NCBI GenBank assembly: GCA_964497185.1
Contig: CAZCBX010000005.1
Span: 62,001 to 126,000 of the forward strand
Direction of reading: 5' to 3'
From: CAZCBX01 sp964497185
Lineage (GTDB): Bacteria > Bdellovibrionota_G > JALEGL01 > JAGRMV01
DNA length: 64,000 bases
Shown here: one piece after another, positions 15,463-22,484 of the stretch
Numbering within the stretch: position 1 is the stretch's first letter
Layout: every line of letters begins with the position of its first letter
Position numbers and translations under genes: made by a program
Notes under the pieces: generated by a model
What the model saw: only the letters and a program-made list of their open reading frames with translations
What the model was told of the DNA's origin: nothing
The model's database searches: none

Positions 15463-15529
15463 AATTCCGGGGACGCCTGCCGTAATTGAAACTTAATTTA
15501 ATTCGATTACGGCAAGTGTCCTCGGAATT
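15463..15529. repeat. Long imperfect palindrome, REP-like, at the right end of the higBA cassette
   Basis: AATTCCGGGGAC..TGCCGTAAT (15463-15489) is mirrored by ATTACGGCA..GTCCTCGGAATT (15505-15529), leaving only a few mismatches and an AT-rich centre. The GGGGAC head recurs at 14777, 32440 and, altered, at 37866. It ends just before the right 48-bp repeat and can act as the higA terminator. Confidence 0.75.
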
Positions 15530-15530
15530 A

Positions 15531-15578
15531 ATTGCGCTATAAATTCTACCGCCGAGGCTGTGGCCGCGACAAGCGCCT
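15531..15578 (+). repeat. Right 48-bp direct repeat of the msrA 3' end
   Basis: It is identical to 14681-14728 and opens the msrA 3' remnant. The base before each copy differs (c and a), which fixes the left boundary of the repeat. Confidence 0.9.
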
Positions 15579-15615
15579 GGAAGCGGTGTGGGGCAAGCTG
15601 CCCAATATATTATAG
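15532..15615 (+). pseudogene. Displaced 3' end of msrA
   Basis: The frame reads LRYKFYRRGCGRDKRL followed by EAVWGKLPNIL and a TAG stop. It aligns to the end of MsrA, but the last 12 codons differ from those of the intact gene (LQQVWSDLPNVL). It lacks any start or the catalytic part. Because it sits on the ribD side, it is probably the original chromosomal end of msrA, left behind when the cassette brought its own version. This direction is inference. Confidence 0.88.
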
Positions 15616-15651
15616 CGAGCTGATCGCTGCGGATTCGTGTATAACGGGGTC

Positions 15652-16743
15652 ATGGCGTCGAAAGATCGATATTGGATGAAACGTGCGCTGGTGTTGGCAC
15701 GCAATGGATTGGGACGTGTGGCCCCCAACCCCATGGTGGGCGCGCTGGTGCTCAATCAGCAAGGGGTGCTAGTGGGGCAAGGGTATCATCCTGCCTATGG
15801 TCAGGCCCATGCAGAAGTGTTTGCGCTCAGTCAAGCCGGCCCACGCGCGCAAGGTGGCACGCTTTACGTCACGCTCGAACCTTGCCACCATCATGGCAAA
15901 ACCCCACCCTGCGTTGATGCGGTGTTGGCGTCTGGGGTGAAACGCGTGGTGGTGGCCATGCAAGATCCCAATCCCAAAGTGGCAGGTCAAAGCTTGGCCA
16001 AGCTCAAACAAGCCGGGGTGAAAGTGGATGTGGGTTGCATGCAAACCATGGCCCATGCCCTCAACGCACCTTTTATTCATGGACTCACCCATTCAAGACC
16101 TTTTGTGGATGTAAAAGTGGCGGTCAGCCAAGACGGCTATATGGGGCATGTGCAAGAGCGCCTTATGTTGTCCACGCCCAAACTGGAGGCCAACACCATG
16201 AAACTGCGCGCGCAGGCTCAGGCCGTCATTGTTGGCAAGGGCACATGGCAGCGTGATCGGCCTCGATTGCATGTGCGAGGGCGATATCAGGACCGACTGC
16301 CCTCAGCGGTGTTGTTGGACCCTCATTTGGAGGCGCAGGCCGATATGCCCGTATTTCAAACGGGCAACCCAGTGTATTTGCTGCATAATGAAGGGCAAAG
16401 GCTGCCAGCATGGCTTCAAAAGCATCAACAGGTGGTTTGCCTTGGCCTACCCTACACCCAAGAGGGGTTTGTACCGGATCAAATTTTAAGCGCCCTGTAT
16501 GCAAAAAGCATCGGTCATGTTTTGTTGGAGGGTGGGGCGCGTTTGATTCGATCTTTTGCACGATCCCAGCTCATCGATCGCTGGTGCATCTATCGCGCGC
16601 CCGTGACTTTAGAGGATTCCTATCCCTCTCAAGACCTTATTTCATTAGACTTAGCGGACTTTCCACTGCAAGCGAAATCTGTTATAAGGGTCGACACCGA
16701 TGTGGTTTTTCGTGGATCGCCATGGACCGCTTCACTCGGGTAA
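15652..16743 (+). CDS. ribD: Bifunctional riboflavin biosynthesis deaminase/reductase RibD
   Basis: RibD deaminates the pyrimidine produced from GTP by RibA and then reduces its ribosyl side chain with NADPH. The N-terminal half (about 1-145) is a zinc cytidine-deaminase-like domain with HAE at 53-55 and PCHHHGKTPPC. The C-terminal half (about 150-363) is the dihydrofolate-reductase-like domain, with FVDVKVAVSQDGYM and HVLLEGGARLIRSF. The ATG at 15652 with GGGG just upstream is chosen; a GTG five codons earlier is possible. It opens the rib operon. No FMN riboswitch was recognised upstream, where the higBA insertion now lies. Confidence 0.94.
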   Translation: MASKDRYWMKRALVLARNGLGRVAPNPMVGALVLNQQGVLVGQGYHPAYGQAHAEVFALSQAGPRAQGGTLYVTLEPCHHHGKTPPCVDAVLASGVKRVVVAMQDPNPKVAGQSLAKLKQAGVKVDVGCMQTMAHALNAPFIHGLTHSRPFVDVKVAVSQDGYMGHVQERLMLSTPKLEANTMKLRAQAQAVIVGKGTWQRDRPRLHVRGRYQDRLPSAVLLDPHLEAQADMPVFQTGNPVYLLHNEGQRLPAWLQKHQQVVCLGLPYTQEGFVPDQILSALYAKSIGHVLLEGGARLIRSFARSQLIDRWCIYRAPVTLEDSYPSQDLISLDLADFPLQAKSVIRVDTDVVFRGSPWTASLG

Positions 16744-16755
16744 AGGATCTTTGAT

Positions 16756-17391
16756 ATGTTTACAGGAATCGTTGAGCACAGAGCAAAAGTAAAAAGTTTG
16801 GAAGCTTCCCGTCTCGTGTTGCATGTGCCGTTTTCAACCAAAGACATTCATATAGGACAAAGCATCGCCGTGAACGGCTGTTGCTTAACCGTGGTGGACA
16901 TTCAAGATCAGCTTTTGGGTTTTGATGTCAATCCTGAAACGCAAACCATCACCACGTTGGCCGCGCTTAAAGTGGGGCAAAAAGTGAACGTTGAACGCGC
17001 GCTGGCCATCGGCGACCGGTTGGATGGGCATATGGTGTCGGGGCATATTGACACAAAAAGCACCATCACCCGCATCGAAAAGCTGGGCGATCAACAAAGT
17101 TATGAAATCGACGTTGCGCTTTCTGCCGATCACCGTCCATATGTATTGCCCAAAGGTTCCATTGCCATCGACGGCATCAGTTTAACCATCAATCGCTTAG
17201 AAGATCGTATGCTTACGGTTTGCATCATTGCGCACACGTGGCAACACACCAACCTCTCTGATAAAAAAGTGGGTGACTCAGTCAACATTGAATTTGACAT
17301 GATGGCCAAACAAATTAGCCAAGTTACAAAGCAGTACCTCGCCCACCACATGCCCAACAATTTGAACCAACAAACAAAGGAACCATCATGA
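16756..17391 (+). CDS. ribE: Riboflavin synthase alpha chain
   Basis: The enzyme dismutates two molecules of 6,7-dimethyl-8-ribityllumazine into riboflavin and a pyrimidine. The 211-residue protein starts MFTGIVEH, the hallmark N-terminus, and contains two lumazine-binding repeats, roughly 1-95 (with SIAVNGCCLTV) and 98-195 (with SIAIDGISLTI). It overlaps ribBA by 4 nt (ATGA), which implies translational coupling. Length is slightly above average owing to a short C-terminal extension. Confidence 0.95.
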   Translation: MFTGIVEHRAKVKSLEASRLVLHVPFSTKDIHIGQSIAVNGCCLTVVDIQDQLLGFDVNPETQTITTLAALKVGQKVNVERALAIGDRLDGHMVSGHIDTKSTITRIEKLGDQQSYEIDVALSADHRPYVLPKGSIAIDGISLTINRLEDRMLTVCIIAHTWQHTNLSDKKVGDSVNIEFDMMAKQISQVTKQYLAHHMPNNLNQQTKEPS

Positions 17392-18593
17392 AACACACCA
17401 TTGAAGAAGCACTGGATCGACTCAAAGCGGGTCAAATGGTGATTTTGGTCGACGACGAAGACCGCGAAAACGAAGGGGATTTGGTGGTGGCCGCTCAGCA
17501 CGCCACGCCCGAAGCCATCAACTTTATGGCCACCCACGGACGTGGGTTAATTTGTTTGGCCATGACGCCCGATCGGTGTGATCAGTTGGGGTTGCCCCCC
17601 ATGGTCTCGGACAACACATCGCAATTTTCCACGGCCTTTACGGTGTCCATCGAAGCCAAAAAAGGCGTGACCACGGGCATATCGGTTCATGACCGCTCCC
17701 ACACCATTTTAACCGCGGTCGCCGATGATGCATCGGCTTCCGACCTTGCCCGTCCTGGTCACGTATTTCCACTGCGTGCCAAAAAAGGCGGCGTGCTGGT
17801 GCGTGCGGGACAAACCGAAGGCTCGGTGGATTTGGCTCGCTTGGCCGGTTTGAAACCTGCAGGCGTAATTTGCGAAATCATGAACGAAGATGGCACCATG
17901 GCCCGCCTGCCCGATTTAAAAGGTTTTTCCGAAAAATTTCAAATTCCCATCGTCAGCATTGCTGATTTGATTGCTTATCGGTTGGAACACGAAAGTTTGG
18001 TCGAGGAAGTGGCCAGCAGTCCGTTGCCCAGTCATTTTGGACAAGATTTTACCATCAAGGTTTTTGAATCCAAGTTGGATCAATACCAGCATGTGGTGCT
18101 CACGCGCGGCACCATTACGCCCGACACGCCCACGTTGGTGCGCGTGCATTCGGAATGTTTTACCGGGGATGTCATGGGCTCATTGCGCTGTGATTGTCAA
18201 AGCCAGCTCCACACAGCCCTGGAAATGATTGCCCAGGCCCCCTCGGGCGTGTTGTTGTATTTGCGCCAAGAAGGTCGAGGCATTGGGCTGGTTAATAAAA
18301 TCAAAGCTTACGCGCTTCAAGATCAAGGGCACGACACGGTGGAAGCCAATGAAAAGCTGGGTTTTAAAGATGACTTGCGCGAATATGGCGTGGGCGCACA
18401 AATATTAAAGTCGCTGGGTGTGGGCAAGATGACCTTGCTGACCAACAACCCACGCAAGCTCAAAGGCTTGGAAGGTTTTGACTTAGAAGTGGTGGGTCGA
18501 AAACCCATTGAAATCCAACCCAACGAAACCAACAAAGCGTACCTTCAAACCAAAAAAGACAAGCTGGGTCATTTGTTGAAAGTGGTGGATTAA
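17388..18593 (+). CDS. ribBA: Bifunctional DHBP synthase / GTP cyclohydrolase II
   Basis: This fusion supplies both precursors of riboflavin: RibB (about 1-200) turns ribulose-5-phosphate into dihydroxybutanone phosphate, and RibA (about 205-401) opens GTP. RibB motifs are DDEDRENEGDLVVAA and HTEG-like RAGQTEGSVDLARL. RibA shows the zinc cysteines in CFTGDVMGSLRCDC and LRQEGRGIGLVNKI, with the ending LLTNNPRKL. Both halves look catalytically complete. It lies between ribE and ribH in the usual order. Confidence 0.96.
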   Translation: MKHTIEEALDRLKAGQMVILVDDEDRENEGDLVVAAQHATPEAINFMATHGRGLICLAMTPDRCDQLGLPPMVSDNTSQFSTAFTVSIEAKKGVTTGISVHDRSHTILTAVADDASASDLARPGHVFPLRAKKGGVLVRAGQTEGSVDLARLAGLKPAGVICEIMNEDGTMARLPDLKGFSEKFQIPIVSIADLIAYRLEHESLVEEVASSPLPSHFGQDFTIKVFESKLDQYQHVVLTRGTITPDTPTLVRVHSECFTGDVMGSLRCDCQSQLHTALEMIAQAPSGVLLYLRQEGRGIGLVNKIKAYALQDQGHDTVEANEKLGFKDDLREYGVGAQILKSLGVGKMTLLTNNPRKLKGLEGFDLEVVGRKPIEIQPNETNKAYLQTKKDKLGHLLKVVD

Positions 18594-18594
18594 C

Positions 18595-19083
18595 ATGGCA
18601 GAGCAAAACCAACCCATGCCCGCGGTCACGGCTCGGGCCTGGCCCGACATGCGCGTGGCTTTGGTTTATACACGCTGGCATCATGAATATGTGGATGTCT
18701 TGGTGGAAGGTGCCAAGCAAGGCTGCATGGAGCTGGGCGTACAAGATCAGCATATTTCTGGGCACGCCGTAGCGGGCGCTTTTGAGTTGCCACAAATGGC
18801 AGCGAGCCTGGCGCGGTCTAAAAAAATCGATGCCATCGTTGCATTGGGATGTTTGATCAAAGGGCAAACCATTCATTATGAAGTCATTGCCCAAACGGTT
18901 ACCCAAGCGCTCGACCAGGTGGGTCGCGACACGCAGGTGGCCACAGCGTTGGGGGTCATCACGGTAGAAAACCATCAGCAAGCCAAAGATCGATGCGGTG
19001 GAAGCTTAGGCAACAAAGGCTTTGAAGCAGCCCAAGCGGCCATTGAATTGGCTGTCCAAATGAAAGAAGTCAGCCATGGGTAG
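18595..19083 (+). CDS. ribH: 6,7-dimethyl-8-ribityllumazine synthase
   Basis: RibH condenses dihydroxybutanone phosphate with the ribitylamino-pyrimidine. The 162-residue protein has the family motifs AGAFELP, GCLIKGQTIHYE (with the catalytic-region histidine) and GGSLGNKGFEAA. Its ATG stands 1 nt after the ribBA stop, and its 3' end overlaps nusB by 8 nt. It forms icosahedral or pentameric shells in other bacteria. Confidence 0.95.
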   Translation: MAEQNQPMPAVTARAWPDMRVALVYTRWHHEYVDVLVEGAKQGCMELGVQDQHISGHAVAGAFELPQMAASLARSKKIDAIVALGCLIKGQTIHYEVIAQTVTQALDQVGRDTQVATALGVITVENHQQAKDRCGGSLGNKGFEAAQAAIELAVQMKEVSHG

Positions 19084-19492
19084 TCGCAGTGTGGCGCGCC
19101 AGCAGGTGATGCAGGTGTTGTATCTACAAGAACAGAGCGAGTTGGATGCCAACGAAGCTGTGGCCTTTTTTGCTGAAAATTTTGAGCTGCACGACGCAGA
19201 AATGCCCATGATTCGAACTTATGTGCAGGGGGTCGAAACGCATTTAGACAAACTCGATGATGTAATCTCTGAGCATTCAAAACGATGGAAAATGTACCGC
19301 ATGCCACGCATCGATCGCAGCATCTTACGCTTGGGCGCCTACGAACTGTTGTTTGTGCAAGATGTCCCGGTATCGGTGGTGATCAACGAAGCCATTGAAC
19401 TGGCCAAAAAATACGGCGAACAAAACACCCCCAAATTCATCAACGGCATTTTGGATTCCATCGCCAAAAAAAACAGACCCGCCGAACACTAA
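19076..19492 (+). CDS. nusB: Transcription antitermination factor NusB
   Basis: NusB binds boxA RNA with S10 and promotes rRNA antitermination. The 138-residue all-helical protein has the conserved RSVARQQVMQVLYLQEQ start and the C-terminal RIDRSILRLGAYELLF, VVINEAIELAKKYG and FINGILDSIAKK. Its start overlaps ribH by 8 nt. ribH-nusB is a very common end of rib operons. Transcription then runs into the repeat-bearing spacer. Confidence 0.96.
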   Translation: MGSRSVARQQVMQVLYLQEQSELDANEAVAFFAENFELHDAEMPMIRTYVQGVETHLDKLDDVISEHSKRWKMYRMPRIDRSILRLGAYELLFVQDVPVSVVINEAIELAKKYGEQNTPKFINGILDSIAKKNRPAEH

Positions 19493-19571
19493 AATCTTTT
19501 ATAGCGCCACCTTGTAAAATAGGCCTTCGGCAATACCAGCAGCTTTTGATCGTTTAATTTTATACGGCGCT

Positions 19572-19660
19572 TATGGTTAAGCTTTTTGGCCTTGAAGCTC
19601 GCTAGTCCTCGCTTGCGCTGCGGAGACGCTCGCACAAGCCCAAAAAGCTCCCAAACCATA
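19572..19660 (+). repeat. Conserved-core hairpin element, copy 1
   Basis: Arms TATGGTT..GCTTTTTGGCCTTG (from 19572) and CAAGCCCAAAAAGC..AAACCATA (to 19660) are inverted. The core at 19597-19632 reads CTCGCTAGTCCTCGCTTGCG then CTGCGGAGACGCTCG. Sequence similarity to copy 3 (47184) extends beyond the arms on both sides, including a shared AAACAAACGCCA further right. Confidence 0.85.
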
Positions 19661-19738
19661 GTGTTTATCCAAAAACAAACGCCACCAGCGTTTGTCCTTA
19701 CAACTACCACCCCATCCCCAATGCATGATGACACTCCA

Positions 19739-19809
19739 GCCCGTGGGGCCTTTGCATGAGCGTCTCCGCAGCGCAAGCGAGGACTAGCGAATGCAAAGGC
19801 CCCACGGGC
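19739..19809 (-). repeat. Conserved-core hairpin element, copy 2, with perfect 19-bp arms
   Basis: The arms GCCCGTGGGGCCTTTGCAT (19739-19757) and its exact reverse complement (19791-19809) enclose a 33-nt core (19758-19790) that is the reverse complement of the core in copy 1. The arm sequence is unrelated to copies 1 and 3. Confidence 0.9.
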
Positions 19810-19865
19810 CCCCCCCCAGCACCTTCAAACAACAAAAAAAGCAACCCCCAAGAAACCCAAGACAC

Positions 19866-19894
19866 TTGATATTTCAACAAGAACATCATACATA
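19866..19894 (+). promoter_or_regulatory. Promoter with -10 box 7 nt from the start codon
   Basis: TTGATA (19866-19871), 17 nt, TACATA (19889-19894), then ATCCCCC and the ATG at 19902. The expected start site is at or next to the ATG, suggesting a leaderless transcript. Confidence 0.5.
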
Positions 19895-19901
19895 ATCCCC
19901 C

Positions 19902-20363
19902 ATGCTAACCATTGCGCCCATTGAAAAAATCGATTTCGTCGAAGAGTTATCCACGCAAGTGCTCTGCACCACGCTCTTTGAAGATTTGGGCGCACCCAAA
20001 AGTGTCACCGGCATGCTCGATTGGCGCTTGCATGGCTTTGTTTCGCACAACATGGTCCGCCAAACCATCATGGGTCATTTTGGCGAAACCACGTTAATGC
20101 CACTTCCATCCTCCTTTCAGGCCCGCAAAGTGGTGCTGTTGGGCTTGGGTAGCTGGCGTCAGTACAATGATCAAACCCTTAAAAAAGCCTTAACCCATTG
20201 GACGCCGACCTTGATGCGTTTGAAAGCCGACCACATCACCTTGTGCATTCCTCGACTTTTAAAAGAGAGTTTTGAAGGCGAAACCGAAAAAATCTTGCAA
20301 GATTATCTGGGTCCCCTGGGTCAACAAATGCAGCTCGAACTGCGCATCACTTCTTTTATCTAA
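19902..20363 (+). CDS. Small protein resembling the N-terminal domain of M17 leucyl aminopeptidase
   Basis: The 153-residue protein looks like a free-standing copy of the non-catalytic N-terminal domain of M17 (PepA) peptidases: a macro-like beta/alpha pattern with KVVLLGLGSWRQYNDQTLKKAL near 76-97 and ADHITLCIP near 116-124. The zinc-binding catalytic domain is absent, and the frame ends normally at 20363, so this is not an obvious truncation of a neighbour. In PepA this domain is involved in hexamer contacts and DNA binding; a regulatory or scaffolding role here is inference. It is monocistronic, with a promoter-like sequence just before the ATG and no Shine-Dalgarno. Confidence 0.6.
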   Translation: MLTIAPIEKIDFVEELSTQVLCTTLFEDLGAPKSVTGMLDWRLHGFVSHNMVRQTIMGHFGETTLMPLPSSFQARKVVLLGLGSWRQYNDQTLKKALTHWTPTLMRLKADHITLCIPRLLKESFEGETEKILQDYLGPLGQQMQLELRITSFI

Positions 20364-20535
20364 TGCCAACAGGTCCCAATCAACTGGAGAAAAACCCCGT
20401 TCATTTAGGGTGATAAGCCAAAGCCATGGTGCAGCCAGATTTTACGGGCAAGCCACAATGGTATGAAAGCTATACCAAACGATACCAGGTCGATGGCTTG
20501 GAAGGCCGACGCATCTTCTAAGGCCACTGTTTTGT

Positions 20536-20585
20536 TTATCACTGCAGGGGCGGGCACGGAGCACCGGCCCCGCAAGCAGTGATAA
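20536..20585. terminator. Hairpin between convergent genes
   Basis: Perfect 10-bp arms TTATCACTGC (20536-20545) and GCAGTGATAA (20576-20585) enclose a 30-nt GC-rich core with further pairing (GGGGC/GCCCC). It separates the convergent genes ending at 20363 and 20598. There is no long T run, so it is a weak intrinsic terminator or another member of the arm-core-arm hairpin class with a different core. Confidence 0.55.
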
Positions 20586-20597
20586 GATGGATGATGA

Positions 20598-21215
20598 TTA
20601 TTTGATTCGTTGGTAGGCAATTTCCATGGCTTTGTACTCATGGCCTTCTAGGTCTTTGGTAAACCAAGTATAGGTGTGCATGTCTTCACTGACCAACGTC
20701 CAAATGCCGCGATAGTTTTTGGTGCCACCGGTGATGGGGCATGAATAGGTGCCTTGCTCGGTAAAGCGATTGTTTTTGGCATCAAAAGAGGATGTGCCCG
20801 TCATCAGCGTGGTGGACATGTTGTCGGCCCATGTCGAAACATAGGTGCCTTTTACCCGGTCAAAACCTGTTTTGCCCATGCCCTCGAAGGTGGGCTGACC
20901 TTTCACGGGTTTGCCTTTGGCGTGTTGCTGAATAAATCTTCCATCCAAGATCCATTGATTTTCGGCCGTGCCTTCCATGATTTGGGGTTCTTGGTTGGGC
21001 GCCATCCAAAACTGGGTTCGATAGTTCCACTTGCCCACAAACACGTCGAGTTGTTCATGTTCCGGCCCTGGCACCGTCAGCGCCATGGCTTTGGCCATTT
21101 GTTCTTGCATGGCCGCCTCTTTGGATGGCTTAGTATTTTTCTTTGATTTGGCGTCCGCATCCTGAATGCCAAACATGCACAATGCCATTAAAAAACCCAG
21201 TACAGTGTGTTTCAT
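20598..21215 (-). CDS. Secreted DUF1579 family protein
   Basis: The 205-residue protein begins with a signal peptide (MKHTVLGFLMALCMFG, cleaved near ADA-K) and a lysine-rich spacer. The rest matches DUF1579: HEQLDVFVGKWNYRTQFWM, AENQWILDGRFIQQ, FEGMGKTGFDRVKGTY, MSTTLMTGTSSFD and FTEQGTY. The family forms lipocalin-like barrels of unknown function. GGAGG stands 6 nt before the ATG. No operon partner is evident; the next gene on this strand starts beyond 21878. Confidence 0.85.
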   Translation of the reverse strand: MKHTVLGFLMALCMFGIQDADAKSKKNTKPSKEAAMQEQMAKAMALTVPGPEHEQLDVFVGKWNYRTQFWMAPNQEPQIMEGTAENQWILDGRFIQQHAKGKPVKGQPTFEGMGKTGFDRVKGTYVSTWADNMSTTLMTGTSSFDAKNNRFTEQGTYSCPITGGTKNYRGIWTLVSEDMHTYTWFTKDLEGHEYKAMEIAYQRIK

Positions 21216-21323
21216 CGAAATCCTCCATTAAAAAAATTAAAAGCAACTCACTGGCAATATAGTCTGTTTCTCAAAAAAGAAAATGGATATTCGGATCGCG
21301 GGTTTAAATTTTGAATTAAAACA

Positions 21324-21878
21324 TTATATAAAAAACGACCCGAGATATGCCATGGCCAAAAAGCGAGGGAGGCGGGTGCATAGGACGGTTATAAAGAAAA
21401 CTCGGAAAGTCATCTGAAAAAACCCAGCTGACCAGCAAACAGCACTGAACGGGATGGGTGAAAGGGCGCCAATCAATACAGCCCAGTGACCTTTGGTTTT
21501 AAAAAGACGGTGGGTACTTTGATAGTGCTTGGCGCCGATCATGCCCATCAATTGATTGGTTTGAATCAGCGTGCCAATGCCGTATCCCACAATGCCCGCA
21601 CATACGCTTGCGCTTCCACCCACCAGGGCAATCAGCCAGGTTGGGTGAATGCTTTGCAAGCCGCTTTTGCCAAACACCAAAAGGTCGGGCGAGATGGGGT
21701 TGATGATTACATCCATAACAAAAGCCATCATAAAGAGGCCTGACATACCCATTTGATTCACCAAAGCTTTACCCAAGACCAATGTGTCCCTTGGAAATAA
21801 GAGTATGGATAACGTAAGGAAAGCCAGCGTTATGAAAGTGGATGCACGCAGGATAAACGAAAATTTAGAAAAGTTCAT
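21324..21878 (-). CDS. VTT/DedA-like (YqaA-type) membrane protein
   Basis: The 184-residue protein has four to five hydrophobic segments. The pattern fits the VTT/SNARE-associated (YqaA/DedA) family: MDVIINPISPDLLVFG as a re-entrant region, GGSASVCAGIVGYGIGTLI, and LSPIPFSAVCWSAGFFQM near the end. Family members are linked to lipid flipping and membrane homeostasis. The ATG at 21878 is preferred to one nine codons upstream because the upstream codons lie inside the preceding gene, which it overlaps by 14 nt. It is cotranscribed with that gene. Confidence 0.72.
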   Translation of the reverse strand: MNFSKFSFILRASTFITLAFLTLSILLFPRDTLVLGKALVNQMGMSGLFMMAFVMDVIINPISPDLLVFGKSGLQSIHPTWLIALVGGSASVCAGIVGYGIGTLIQTNQLMGMIGAKHYQSTHRLFKTKGHWAVLIGALSPIPFSAVCWSAGFFQMTFRVFFITVLCTRLPRFLAMAYLGSFFI

Positions 21879-22359
21879 GAAGGTACATCGAATGTGGAAA
21901 CACAAATAGGTGAACCAAAAGCCAAACCATGGATAGAAGCCGTGCCGGCGTTACAGCATGGACGTACCGTTTGGCTACCCAGTAACCGATGACCAACAAC
22001 AGCGGATCTGAGATGAGTCGATTGGCCCAAAATTCCACACCTTGAAACCAATACTCGACTTTGTCACCCCACAGGCCTACCTCTAAATAATGCTCTAGGG
22101 TTTCCCACGCGTAAGCTAAAAATAGCAAAAAGAAATAATCCATGCGCCGGTGAATGGGCGAATGATCCAAAAGGCCCTGCAATTTTTTACGGTTTTGCAC
22201 AATTACGAAGCTGCCGACGGAAATTCCCGACAACAAATGTTCAATGGACCATACATCAAAGATGGCAACCGTTTTAACGCCCCAAATAGTTTCCCACATA
22301 TGAAGCTTGGACTTATCTGCTTGTCTATTAAAAAGCAATGATGACCGTATATTTTTCAT
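21865..22359 (-). CDS. Hypothetical integral membrane protein
   Basis: The 164-residue protein has three or four hydrophobic segments (HLLSGISVGSFVIV, MDYFFLLFLAYAWE, LLLVIGYWVAK, LLSMVWLLVHLFVF) with several histidines and glutamates between (WETLEHYLEVGLW). I do not recognise the family. It is the first gene of a two-gene unit with the VTT protein and the coding ends overlap by 14 nt. The upstream region to 22484 is AT-rich and divergent with the GDPD genes, so both promoters are probably there. Confidence 0.65.
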   Translation of the reverse strand: MKNIRSSLLFNRQADKSKLHMWETIWGVKTVAIFDVWSIEHLLSGISVGSFVIVQNRKKLQGLLDHSPIHRRMDYFFLLFLAYAWETLEHYLEVGLWGDKVEYWFQGVEFWANRLISDPLLLVIGYWVAKRYVHAVTPARLLSMVWLLVHLFVFPHSMYLHELF

Positions 22360-22484
22360 TACGTAAGCATTTTAGAGAAAAAAACGAAAAATTTTAGATA
22401 GTTAACATTAAAAATCACCAAAATATCTGTCGTATGCTTAAGCCAATAAAACCATTGCAGTGCATGATCTACCCATGATAAAAG

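Larger units (their letters stand above)
19493..19901. other. Gene-free spacer carrying two hairpin elements
   Basis: These 409 nt hold two copies of the conserved-core hairpin (19572-19660 and 19739-19809, in opposite orientation of the core), a small perfect hairpin ACAAACGC/GCGTTTGT (19675-19695), a run of nine or more C after the second element, and a C/A-rich strand-biased stretch up to the next gene. A frame on the minus strand across it only translates the repeat. A promoter for the next gene lies at its end. Confidence 0.8.

Noticed and set aside
14681..15615. Interpretation of the higBA region as a prophage or insertion sequence
   Set aside because: No integrase, transposase or terminal inverted repeat pair of an insertion sequence is present between the direct repeats.
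15552..15660. FMN riboswitch upstream of ribD
   Set aside because: The short space between the msrA remnant and ribD has none of the conserved RFN element blocks that I can recognise.
19489..19776. Minus-strand frame with an ASPQRKRGLASFK segment, also found at 47173-47574
   Set aside because: The similarity between the two frames comes from the repeated hairpin DNA, not from a conserved protein; neither has a credible start region.
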